From Ixodes scapularis (lineage: Eukaryota > Arthropoda > Arachnida > Ixodida > Ixodidae), in NCBI RefSeq assembly GCF_016920785.2, contig NW_024609880.1, positions 31,085,152 to 31,149,151 on the forward strand: DNA of 64,000 bases. Reading direction: 5' to 3'. Below are positions 59,901 through 64,000 of this stretch, in pieces. The stretch's first letter is position 1. Every line of letters begins with the position of its first letter. The notes beneath the pieces were generated by a model. That model searched no databases. It had not been told where the DNA came from and worked only from the letters and a program-made list of their open reading frames with translations. The position numbers were made by a program, and so were the translations under genes.

Positions 59901-61196
59901 TCCAGTAAAGAGGACACTTGTGAAGAAAGCTTGGCCTGTCAATTGGTTCAAAAATCTGCAACTTTTATTGCATAGTACCGAACTTTCTAGGAGTATGTAG
60001 GCAAGCATTTAGTCAGTATTCAGCTTAATTCTGTTTGGCAACAAACTTGGTGGCATCATCTATCGTGTGGCCCAGGCCCACTTCTGGTTTGCACACATTT
60101 ATTTATTTTTGATGCATTAGTACTCTTTTTTGTCATAGGGATGAAATAATTCCAACTGTTATAAGTGACCATGATAAATAGTGCATACATTTTATTTCAC
60201 ATACTGCAAAACCTGCACACAAGTGGCACCTCATTTAGACTCACGCCATAAAAAGTGAATAGAAATTAATTATAATGACAAAGTTACCTCTGATTAGTAG
60301 TTATAGTTTCCATAAATTCGGAGCACATGGCGCAGTTAGGTGCGCAAGTTACATATAAATGTGCACCTAAAATATTTTTAGGTACACATTTTTTCTCTAG
60401 CACTCTTGCAAAAATATTTTTTCTTAATTTAAGAAAAAGTTTTTGGAATTCTGTTTTGTAGTTTCTTAGCAAAACCTTCAACTTCTGAAATCGTTATGTT
60501 CAGAGTACTAGAGAGAAGACAAACACTCATCAGTCACCTTCCAAGTTGAAGCTCAGAATGCTGCGAGTGCGCTAGCCTCCGTGCTGCTATTTCCAAAGTT
60601 GACATACAAATGCCGCAAACCTTAAATGCCGAAACATATATGTCTCTGGAACTGCATATTCAGTGTATGCCTGCTTGTTAATCATAAAATGCTACAGAAG
60701 CATATTCTTTTCCTTTTCGTTGAAAATGAACACATGGACCCATGAAAGCAAAATTTGGCAGTGCCCAAGACCTCACCATCGAATACCAAATCCAGTTAAC
60801 AAAACGCTGACATTGTCGCATCCATAGTGGAGTTGGCTTTACTCGTGGCTGCCATGGAACGGTACAAAATTTAATGCACGCCAGCCCAGTTTTTTTTTTT
60901 TGCTTTGTCTGTGCTGGAAAGTTTCAGTTCATTCTTGTCTGTTATTGTGAATTCTTATTCAGAACATTCGTGAACACACTGAGTGTACAAAAGCAGTAGC
61001 ACAGTGCTGCGAGTTGGTCGCCGTTTTGTACCCCGAAACAAAACAATGCTATAGTCACGGGCGCAAGTTTGTCTCATTAAAACATTTATTTTTAGTTCTG
61101 AACCCATCTTATCTTGGATATCCACGACAATATGGTCTTTCTTCACTTTGTCTAACCCAGCAGGATGACGAGGAGTCCATGGAGGGTGTGGTCTGA
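28118..61196 (+). CDS. cry2: cryptochrome, vertebrate-type (type II), ten coding exons
   Basis: Joined exons 28118-28311, 28388-28496, 39312-39627, 41962-42050, 45059-45199, 46066-46233, 52834-53126, 56559-56764, 59665-59762 and 61161-61196 give 1650 bp and 549 residues plus stop. All introns are GT-AG and all phases fit. The N-terminal photolyase-like domain opens NVVHWFRKGLRLHD. The FAD-binding helical domain spans about residues 220-505. By recalled alignment to human CRY1, the Trp triad is W327, W381 and W404, and the Asn facing flavin N5 is N400. Type II cryptochromes repress CLOCK:BMAL1 (CYCLE) in the nucleus with PERIOD. Position 366 is Tyr where (6-4) photolyases and most type II cryptochromes have His. 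The tail after the last conserved helix is short (about 45 residues). An in-frame TGA 13 bases upstream supports the start at 28118. Confidence 0.95.
28388..28496 (+). CDS. cry2: cryptochrome exon 2
   Basis: It encodes the end of Arg65 through Lys101, including FLLQCLEDLDARLRKLNSRL and VIRGQPADVFPKL. The acceptor is GCCGCAG|GTTCC and the donor AAG|GTGCGT. The intron before it is only 76 bp, GC-rich and far shorter than any other in the gene. Confidence 0.95.
28621..28702 (-). tRNA. tRNA-Ser (anticodon AGA)
   Basis: The reverse complement folds as an 82-nt class II tRNA with the A box TGGCCGAG. The anticodon arm GGACTAGAAATCC has anticodon AGA, the long variable arm TGGGGTCTCCCCG is in place, and the B box is GGTTCGAATCC. 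Six of seven acceptor pairs form; the outermost pair is A-C where tRNA-Ser normally has G-C. No CCA is encoded, as expected in eukaryotes. It lies antisense in intron 2, 124 bases after exon 2. The odd first pair leaves some doubt whether it is active or a slightly decayed copy. Confidence 0.85.
29010..29113. repeat. near-perfect foldback hairpin
   Basis: ATTAAAAATTAAAACAGCGC on the left is mirrored by GCGCTGTTTTAATTTTTAAT on the right. The inner AGGACACGGACAAGAA block is also mirrored and partly duplicated on the left arm. The arms are about 48 bp with almost no loop. Confidence 0.9.
30680..30745. repeat. TC and AC microsatellites
   Basis: A (CT)n run at about 30680-30696 and a (CA)n run at about 30724-30741 lie in cryptochrome intron 2. 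Confidence 0.9.
30885..31094. mobile_element. MITE with TA-flanked inverted ends
   Basis: The ends read TACTGTAAAACCCTTA and, on the other strand, TACTGTAAAACCCTTT. The interior is full of TTCGCGAAA-type palindromes. The terminal TA dinucleotides suggest a Tc1/mariner-type target duplication. The element is 210 bp long and noncoding. Confidence 0.8.
31142..31380. repeat. tandem repeat rich in CACGTG and TGACGTCA
   Basis: A 68-bp unit is duplicated in tandem (31189-31256 and 31257-31324, identical by eye), within a longer run of degenerate GTCACGTGAC text. Seven CACGTG motifs (starting at 31160, 31186, 31236, 31254, 31304, 31322 and 31340) and three TGACGTCA motifs (31190, 31258, 31352) occur. 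Similar text recurs at 56850-56990 and 63600-64000. Confidence 0.9.
32445..32605. repeat. short repeat with GGTTATAACGA units
   Basis: CGGTTATAACGAAGTCGG at 32457 is echoed by GTTATAACGAGTCGG and GTTATAACGAAATAGCGG near 32533-32560. It is a partial tandem copy of an AT-rich MITE-like sequence lying directly left of the Penelope-like element. Confidence 0.6.
33179..33707 (+). pseudogene. Penelope reverse transcriptase fragment
   Basis: The frame reads through the catalytic motif FRYVDDYLVIY (near 33236-33270) and LQFLDLRL (near 33361), then thumb-like sequence. Stops at 33537-33539 (TAA) and 33705-33707 (TAA) interrupt an otherwise continuous frame that carries on into the endonuclease domain. 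The fingers and the first palm motifs are absent. Confidence 0.85.
33708..34214 (+). pseudogene. Penelope GIY-YIG endonuclease domain
   Basis: In the same frame as the reverse transcriptase fragment, the translation contains VYSIPLSCGSQYIGETGRC then RLREH, the GIY-YIG core as it appears in Penelope proteins (here the first motif is YSI and the second YIG). A preceding Cys-containing stretch (about 33770-33830) corresponds to the linker. The domain stays open to the stop at 34212-34214 and ends RRDATAF. It would nick DNA for target-primed insertion in an intact element. Confidence 0.87.
34641..37080. other. intron 2 sequence, no exon recognised
   Basis: It contains a LINE-like tail (CCAATAAAGATTATTATTAT, about 35151-35190) and a poly-T run at 35342-35365. 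A stretch at 35400-35830 has a possible TATAAATAA box, but no terminal repeats could be found to prove an LTR. A poly-G run lies at 35905 and a (CG)n/(CA)n microsatellite at 36350. Confidence 0.5.
37081..37284 (-). mobile_element. tRNA-Ser-derived SINE, minus strand
   Basis: It has the same organisation as the copies at 12491 and 17745, with AGCTGTAGATGAGAAATTTA at one side and GGCCACCGAGCCCTCC (tRNA-like head, inverted) at the other. An internal CCGCACGCATA block is duplicated in tandem. Confidence 0.78.
37285..39311. other. rest of intron 2, no exon recognised
   Basis: A (GT)n microsatellite at 37359-37399 runs into poly-G. GTACTT-type motifs are frequent from 38760 to 39240, and a poly-G run sits at about 38954-38971. 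Open frames at 38432-38714 do not convincingly match a known family. Confidence 0.45.
39312..39627 (+). CDS. cry2: cryptochrome exon 3
   Basis: It encodes residues 102-206 plus one base of Gly207: EWRVTHLTFEKDPEPYG, then the SHTLYPLERILERHGG segment, then GKAPLTYRQFQ and the RFAVPTLAELG end. The acceptor is GCGCAG|GAGTGG and the donor CTCG|GTATAC. Confidence 0.96.
40451..40637. mobile_element. MITE with TTATACCCGTGCCA ends
   Basis: The left end TTATACCCGTGCCACACGGG and the right end, reverse-complemented TTAATACCCGTGCCATATG, form inverted repeats of about 40 bp that continue with mismatches (ATGCCATTTGCAAC against ATGCCATTTACAAC). It lies in cryptochrome intron 3 and is noncoding. Confidence 0.85.
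40989..41637. mobile_element. nonautonomous DNA transposon with 31-bp perfect inverted ends
   Basis: The terminal repeats at 40989-41019 and 41607-41637 are identical inverted copies beginning ATGGCGAATTCCACTGGTCG. Internal copies of CCACTGGTCG-like motifs occur near 41536 and 41547. The 649-bp element has no recognisable coding sequence. Its right end lies 324 bases before exon 4. Confidence 0.88.
41962..42050 (+). CDS. cry2: cryptochrome exon 4
   Basis: It encodes the rest of Gly207 through Lys236: FDTDNLKDAVWPGGETEALA then RLERHLERK, the conserved entry to the FAD-binding domain. The acceptor is CTTCAG|GTTTCG and the donor AAG|GTACGT. Confidence 0.95.
42217..42693. mobile_element. foldback element D, copy 1
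   Basis: The whole 477-bp element is an imperfect palindrome. AAAATAAACTATGCATC near the left end pairs with GATGCGTAGTTTATTTT on the right, and GTCCGAACCAGGTGCC pairs with GGCATCTGGTTCGAAC nearer the centre. The ends (TACAGGATGTTCC and GGAACGCTCTGTA) and the terminal TA suggest a Tc1/mariner-type MITE. A poly-C and poly-A run has expanded in the left arm. Copies lie at 59150 and 62830. Confidence 0.88.
42694..45058. other. rest of intron 4, no exon recognised
   Basis: It holds many poly-A and poly-T runs and a poly-C run at 44221-44240. Short open frames (43362-43643 and 43810-44067, plus) match nothing I know. Confidence 0.5.
45059..45199 (+). CDS. cry2: cryptochrome exon 5
   Basis: It encodes residues 237-283: AWVASFGSPKM then SLLASQTGLSPYLRFGCLSA, which lines the flavin pocket in this family, then RLFYHQLADLYRK. 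The acceptor is TTCGCAG|GCGTGG and the donor AAG|GTAATG. Confidence 0.96.
46066..46233 (+). CDS. cry2: cryptochrome exon 6
   Basis: It encodes residues 284-339: IKKSNPPLSLQGQLLWREFF then NPICVQIPWD and the ALAKWAN end. Trp327 in IPWD is the outermost member of the Trp triad by recalled alignment. The acceptor is CCCCCAG|ATCAAG and the donor AAC|GTGAGT. Confidence 0.96.
46489..47060. repeat. 221-bp tandem array of palindromic MITEs (about 2.6 units)
   Basis: Each unit has a hairpin-forming core. TGCACATCCGATACGGTAC and CTCCGGTACGCACTGCGCAT on the left arm are mirrored on the right, framed by TTTTAGGGAACTG and its complement. Units start near 46492, 46713 and 46934, exactly 221 bases apart, and the third is cut short near 47055. 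Each contains the palindrome GCGCATGCGC (46575, 46796, 47017), the consensus of NRF-1 sites. A linker with CCCTAAG-like repeats joins the units. Confidence 0.9.
47289..47487. mobile_element. MITE family A, copy 3
   Basis: The left end TATAGGTAGTATTCACTGGC and the right end GATACTCCCTATA match the other two copies, and the interior GCGAGCTTCCACAGTT and GAGCATGCGCTCTA blocks are shared. It lies in cryptochrome intron 6. Confidence 0.78.
47940..49435. repeat. inverted duplication inside the hAT element
   Basis: TTCGTTTCAGCTTCCGTCCG at 47945 is mirrored near 49425. The block GATCCAAACCAACGCTTCTT at 48590 is mirrored at 49105-49124. Reading outward from the centre, both arms can be translated as RHIRSRTTY(R/K)RKKKRWFGSR, on the minus strand from about 48645 and on the plus strand from about 49060. 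The basic start resembles N-termini of Mutator-like transposon proteins, but I cannot confirm that. The arms are unequal after deletions. A poly-C run (48838-48857) and a TC microsatellite lie between them. Confidence 0.7.
48388..48660 (-). pseudogene. unrecognised transposon-like coding fragment
   Basis: From the ATG-like start of RHIRSRTTYRRKKKRWFGSR (about 48650) the minus-strand frame runs to a stop near 48388. An overlapping frame (48601-48164) continues with a plausible, less basic sequence ending near GSGQPTY, which suggests a frameshift or splice. The family is not recognised. The opposite arm repeats the first 20 or so residues. Confidence 0.4.
50643..51547 (-). mobile_element. hAT remnant (Charlie-like ends), minus strand
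   Basis: On the minus strand the element starts CAGGGGTGCACAAGATACGG followed by a GGCCCGCGG-rich stretch, like many Charlie-type hAT ends. Flanking bases CGTTAGCC (50635-50642) and GGTTAGCC (51548-51555) form an 8-bp duplication with one mismatch. At 905 bp it is an internally deleted copy. It lies just right of the other hAT element in intron 6. Confidence 0.8.
50825..51200 (-). pseudogene. hAT transposase C-terminal fragment
   Basis: On the minus strand LELTDLQCPPAL, then LHEFYKTLDKNKYKNLVNHA and LKMLLIFG match the C-terminal region of GTF2IRD2/ZBED5-like hAT transposases. After a frameshift near 50985 the text EQAFSLMMTLNMNCLRSAM follows, the conserved hATC dimerisation end. The upstream catalytic RNase-H-like core is missing, and the frameshift makes this a pseudogene. 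Confidence 0.8.
52106..52720. mobile_element. interspersed repeat B, copy 2, with 30-bp minisatellite
   Basis: It begins ACGTGTAGGAATGCGAAACT and shares several blocks with 23552-23880. Its centre (52455-52662) has amplified a 30-bp unit, consensus AACTTTAGGTGTCGTTTTTC then GCTGYTACGG, to seven copies at an exact 30-base period. Because 30 is a multiple of three, both strands appear open, but the translation (FRCRFSLLRN repeated) only mirrors the DNA repeat. Confidence 0.88.
52834..53126 (+). CDS. cry2: cryptochrome exon 7
   Basis: It encodes residues 340-436 plus two bases of Arg437, the most conserved part of the flavin domain. Segments include GQTGYPWIDAIMRQLREEGW then IHHVARYAVACFLTRGDLW, LLLDADWSVNAGSWMWLSCS and FFQQFFHLYCP. 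Trp381 and Trp404 complete the Trp triad, and Asn400 faces flavin N5, by recalled alignment. Tyr366 (TAC, 52912-52914) replaces the usual His. The acceptor is GTGCAG|GGCCAG and the donor ATCAG|GTACGT. Confidence 0.97.
53325..53800. repeat. foldback repeat E, copy 1 (decayed)
   Basis: CGAAAACCACTAAATCGGCA on the left, with the mirror TGATTTAGTGGTTCACGATG on the right, and AAAGTTACCA with its complement TGGTAACTTTAGCGC, form an imperfect palindrome. It shares text with 57026-57637. Confidence 0.7.
53825..54375 (+). pseudogene. mariner transposase remnant
   Basis: One frame (about 53875-53960) reads WFSRFKAGELQFIDDQSCSG then RPSTSS, the linker after the helix-turn-helix region of mariner transposases. 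Another frame then reads FVPSGGTVNQVFYLGI, then WRFHHDNTSAHTALSVQQFL with the HHDN motif carrying the second catalytic Asp. The first catalytic Asp region is deleted between them, and later sequence is frameshifted. It is a dead copy in cryptochrome intron 7. Confidence 0.85.
54376..56558. other. rest of intron 7, no exon recognised
   Basis: It contains CTATCGATAG-type palindromic text at 55270-55395 and poly-A and poly-T runs at 55490-55640. An AATATTCGAATATTCG-type stretch at about 56255-56335 resembles the end of another hAT-like family. Open frames at 55836-56521 on the minus strand match nothing I know. Confidence 0.45.
56559..56764 (+). CDS. cry2: cryptochrome exon 8
   Basis: It encodes the rest of Arg437 through Pro505 plus one base of Gly506: RYLPVLKHFPNKYIHEPWSA then YPLPMVNHQDASR and the helix RIRQVYQQL that in mammals helps bind PER and FBXL3. 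The acceptor is TTCCCAG|GCGTTA and the donor CCGG|GTAGGA. Confidence 0.96.
56850..56990. repeat. GTCACGTGAC-like low-complexity stretch
   Basis: It is similar in texture to 31142-31380, with one CACGTG (56860-56865), several GTGACA/TGTCAC blocks and one TGACGTCA-containing string near 56963. It begins about 85 bases after exon 8. Confidence 0.7.
57026..57637. mobile_element. foldback element E, copy 2
   Basis: GATTTGTTTTTAAAATGCCA on the left, with GAAAGCTACACTA, is mirrored at the right end (TAGTGTAGCTTTC then GGCATTTTTTTAAAAAACAA). AGTGAAAATAAACAGATGGT is mirrored by ACCATATGTTTACTTTCACT further in. The whole 612 bp is one imperfect palindrome in intron 8. Confidence 0.88.
57638..59149. 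other. rest of intron 8, no exon recognised
   Basis: Text containing TTTAAAGGGGCCCTGCAA near 57745 looks like a dispersed repeat. The open frames at 57688-57993 (plus) and 58092-58421 (minus) match nothing I know. Poly-A and poly-T runs are common. Confidence 0.45.
59150..59605. mobile_element. foldback element D, copy 2
   Basis: It begins TACAAGGTGTCC and ends GGATACCCTGTA. CGCAAAAATAAACTATGCAT at left is mirrored by ATGCACAGTTTATTTTTGCG at right, and GTCCGAACCAGATGCCAAAG by its counterpart near 59485. It ends only 59 bases before exon 9. Confidence 0.9.
59665..59762 (+). CDS. cry2: cryptochrome exon 9
   Basis: It encodes the rest of Gly506 through Met538: LFPSVPSGSPTSADKASNKF then IEDLKLTGKNAM. 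SVPS matches the start of the tail in vertebrate cryptochromes; the remainder is lineage-specific. The acceptor is TGCACAG|GACTG and the donor ATG|GTGAGT. Confidence 0.9.
59763..61160. other. intron 9, nothing further recognised
   Basis: This AT-rich intron has short foldback text near 60355-60425 but no defined element. No alternative coding exon stands out. Confidence 0.5.
61161..61196 (+). CDS. cry2: cryptochrome exon 10 and stop
   Basis: It encodes an acidic end, QDDEESMEGVV, then TGA at 61194-61196. The acceptor is TCTAACCCAG|CAGGAT; a second CAG three bases later would drop only the Gln. A different frame across this exon stays open to 61431, so an alternative longer tail is possible. 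Confidence 0.78.
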   Translation, partial: QDDEESMEGVV

Positions 61197-62829
61197 GAAC
61201 TTCTCCCGCAGAAAAAAGAACGCCGAAATGCCACAGTCAATGGGATCGGACGCTGTAGATGGCAACCTGCGGCGACCGAGTCATGAGTGCAGCTACAAGA
61301 TGTCTTTCGGAACAGAAGACTGGCTGAGCAGCATCCCTTTAACATCGGTGGACGCGTCACCTTCTGCGCCGCACGGCTTACCCCCTGCTAGGAGACGCAG
61401 CATTTTGGGGAAGAACAAATTCCTACGTTAGATACGACACATGCTCGGTCTACTACCTGTAAATACTACGAGCACCACGACCTATCACGATAGTTTAGAA
61501 AGGACTACTATTTTTCTGTCCGACAAAGTCGGTATGTTTGCAAACGGCCGAAGCGTATGGATCCTAATCTTGCCGATGTCGCCAAACGGGGTATGGCACC
61601 GCCTGCGGCATCTCAACACAACGGCAAACTATATATTGCTTGAACAAACTGCAGTTGAACAAAACTAGTATTTAGACGAACAAACTTTCGTAAAATCCCC
61701 AGCAAAATGCCATTGTGTGTAATGCCTTCGAATGAGTGAACTTTCACTTAAGCAAACTTTTTCGTGAGGTCCCTCGAAGTTTGTTGAATTGGTAATACCC
61801 TATATGTCACTGTACCAAGCACAAAGCTCAGTTTATGTACCTCGATTTGAATTCACTCTACATCACGGGGGCGGTAGGATATCCAAACTATCGGCACTTC
61901 TGAGCCACTTCCGGCGACTCCAATGACGCGGTCACAACGCAGCTTAGCAACGTCGTGTAGCTCGGTGCAAATAGAAAACTTTATCTGTATGATAACGACA
62001 GCGTGCCCGAAACATCGTTCCATGACATACTTGTGCTTGTTAACCCCTGGAACAACTCTTTTCCGAGCCTCGTTGGTCGATGTGCTTCCGGAGACGCAGT
62101 AGCGTCTGCTCTTTCCCCAGCAGTGTCATCATCTCCGCTACTCCCGGGCCTTTCTGTGGGAGAAAAACAAAGAAGGCTCAAGGCTCGTGCAAGACCACCA
62201 GAACGCCAATGTTAAAAGTGTGTCTGGTTTCATATAATATACTTCACCGCGGTTTTCATTGCCCTTGCTGGTGCGTATAATTTGCCCTCACTTTATGCGT
62301 GTTCAACGAAGACACCAACTTGCGAATAAAATTACCTGCGTCGAGGCAAACTGTGAGAGTGGTTCTACGCGCACATTCATTGACTTCCAAAAACTGCACG
62401 TGGCTCAAGAACAGGTCCTTCGAAAAATACTACTATTGCTAGGTTAATTGGGCCAAGCTATGGTTAAATAGCCCAGAGACAAACAAACTTGAGAGATTAT
62501 GCCAACATCAAGCTGGTAGTATATTGTCTTCTTTGCTTTCTCTACCAAGTGGTAATGGCTACGAGGATCTGAGGAGGAAAAAACACCGTCACCTAGTAGA
62601 AAGTGTCTAAAATTTGCAGGGAAGGTAATGTCAGCCATCGCCTACTCAGATTGTGCAGTTCTTCTGTGGGGATCAGGTAACATAAACAATCTACGAAGCA
62701 AAATGAGGGTGCTCACTGGAATATCTGTGAGAAGTAAGGAATAACAAATAAAAATATATCTGTACATCGTTGATGTGAAATCTTTCTCAGGTTGTCGAGC
62801 TTTCTGCCTGCAGACATCTGTAAAAGTAC
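61197..62829 (+). other. 3' flank / probable 3' UTR of the cryptochrome gene
   Basis: The first 240 bases keep coding-like composition in another frame (see findings). An AATAAA hexamer at about 62324-62329 is a possible polyadenylation signal, but others may serve. No other gene was recognised. Confidence 0.4.
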
Positions 62830-63184
62830 ACGTCCCCCCAAAAGTTTTGTGTTTCTTTTTTGTTTGTTTTTTCACTGCAAAAATTAATTGTACATGACCA
62901 AACGCTCCTTCTCAGCCCAAAAGTAACACTGGCGAACCAGATGCCAAATTACCTAACCGTTGTTTCATTCAAAAGTAAGTGACTTTCTAAAATTTTTGAA
63001 TGGAAAAATGGGGCCCATTTTCGCCCTCTTTCGGTAACTGGCGCCATTCAGCTCCAGGTATTCGAGAGCTCCGTCGACTGTCACTTTCCCATTGGATAGT
63101 TTAGAAAACCATTTCTCACTTTTGAATGAGAGAATGGTTAGTTCTGAAGCTTTGCCATGTAGTTTGGACTGACACACTCTGTAT
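62830..63184. mobile_element. foldback element D, copy 3 (degraded)
   Basis: It shares GAACCAGATGCCAAA, AAATGGGGCCCATTTTCGCC and GAGAGCTCCGTCGACTGTCA with the other copies, and ends ACACTCTGTATAGG. The left end is poorly preserved. Confidence 0.8.
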
Positions 63185-63518
63185 AGGCGGGCATGAGGCA
63201 GTAAGCACCTTTGATGCACTAGCGTCCTTCCACATCAGTGCATCTACGGACGGTTGCTGTTGTTTGTGGGCTTCATGGTACAACAGCTACAAAGGCCATC
63301 CTATGCCAAACTAAATAAAAAAAAAAAAAAACACTACTATACCTAACGTGTTATAAAAAACAAAAATTTCAAATTGAAGGGGCATTAAAGAGGATTCCGC
63401 AATCATCTGTTCTTGGTAATAACCGATTCTACGAGTCCTAAGCACCCTAAAAATTCAAAAATTACGATCACGCTACATAGATTTCTTGATTAAAAAAAGT
63501 GAAAGCCGCTTACAACTC

Positions 63519-63590
63519 CCTGTAACGCCGAATTAGAGCGCAGCTCTTGAGGAGGAGGAGGGAAGGGCACTGGGGGGGGGGTTAGACTAA
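63519..63590. repeat. repeat C, copy 2
   Basis: CCTGTAACGCCGAATTAGAG with CGCAGCTCTTGAGGAGGAGG matches 27254-27330, again followed by a G run. Confidence 0.78.
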
Positions 63591-63599
63591 CCAGGGGGG

Positions 63600-64000
63600 G
63601 GGATCACTTGACCTTGGGGGGTCACGTGACCTTGGGGGTCACGTGACCCCAATGCCAATGATGTCATCACTGACGTCACTGATGATGTCATCAGTGACGA
63701 TGACGATGCGGCTACCGATGACGTCATTAGTGACGTCACTGATGACTTCACCAGTGATGATGACGATTACGATGCGAACGTCGGTGACGTCATCAGTGAC
63801 GTCACTGATGACGTCACCGGCATCCACATCGTCATCGTCATTATCACTGATGACGTCACCGGCATCCACATCGTCATCGTCACTGATGACGTTACCGGCA
63901 TCCACATCGTCATCGTCATCATCACTGATGACGTCACCGGCATCCGCATCGTCATCGTCATCATCACTGATGATGACGTCATCAGTGATGATGACGATGA
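63600..64000. repeat. TGACGTCA-rich minisatellite
   Basis: The clearest part has units starting GACGTYACCGGCATCCRCAT at 63810, 63852, 63888 and 63930, with periods of 42, 36 and 42. CATCGTCATCGTC and ATCACTGATGACGTCA text fills the rest. TGACGTCA (the CRE consensus) occurs many times, and two CACGTG motifs lie at 63623 and 63640. The array reaches the window edge. Aspartate-rich open frames through it are only the repeat read as protein. Confidence 0.9.

Noticed and set aside
28118..61196. Reading the photolyase-like gene as a (6-4) photolyase
   Set aside because: The catalytic His of the HxxxH motif is Tyr, and the whole sequence follows vertebrate-type cryptochromes, including the SVPS start of the tail.
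63639..63982. Asp/Val-rich and Met/Thr-rich open frames at the right edge
   Set aside because: They only reflect the minisatellite, which is open in several frames because its units are mostly multiples of three.

Overview
The window looks like nuclear DNA from an arachnid, most likely a hard tick. The clues are a vertebrate-type (type II) cryptochrome split by long introns, an intronless SoxB gene, tRNA-Ser-derived SINEs of the kind described in ticks (Ruka-like), and very dense decayed LINEs, Penelope, hAT, mariner and foldback elements. The tick assignment rests on repeat style and is an inference. No prokaryotic, viral or CRISPR signal was seen. A 100-N assembly gap sits at 9-108.

Layout. 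0.3-4.3 kb: two decayed LINEs in opposite orientation, one broken by 52-G and 44-C homopolymer runs. 4.3-15 kb: no host gene found; a CpG-rich stretch, a MITE family, a third LINE (minus strand) with its 3' end, and a tRNA-Ser-derived SINE. 15.0-16.0 kb: a complete intronless SoxB-type HMG-box gene on the minus strand with a CpG-rich upstream region. 16-28 kb: mostly repeats, including a 1.2-kb DNA transposon (22202-23421) with 66-bp terminal inverted repeats. It holds a THAP-domain exon and a convergent exon of a SWIM/YqaJ-like protein, which fits an internally deleted ISL2EU-type element.

28.1-61.2 kb: one cryptochrome gene on the plus strand in ten coding exons (1650 bp, 549 residues plus stop). 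All splice sites are GT/AG and all phases fit. Its introns range from 76 bp to 10.8 kb. They carry an antisense tRNA-Ser(AGA) gene, a Penelope-like element with long inverted repeats, a 2.8-kb hAT element with an exact 8-bp target duplication, a second hAT remnant encoding a transposase C-terminus, a mariner remnant, several foldback MITEs, a 221-bp tandem array of palindromes and a 30-bp minisatellite. From 61.2 kb to the end: 3' flank, another foldback copy and a TGACGTCA-rich minisatellite.

The two host genes are unrelated in function: a developmental transcription factor and a circadian repressor. The most interesting items are the two-gene transposon remnant, the His-to-Tyr change and short tail of the cryptochrome, the E-box/CRE-rich tandem repeats in and around the clock gene, and the hAT element with an inverted duplication inside.
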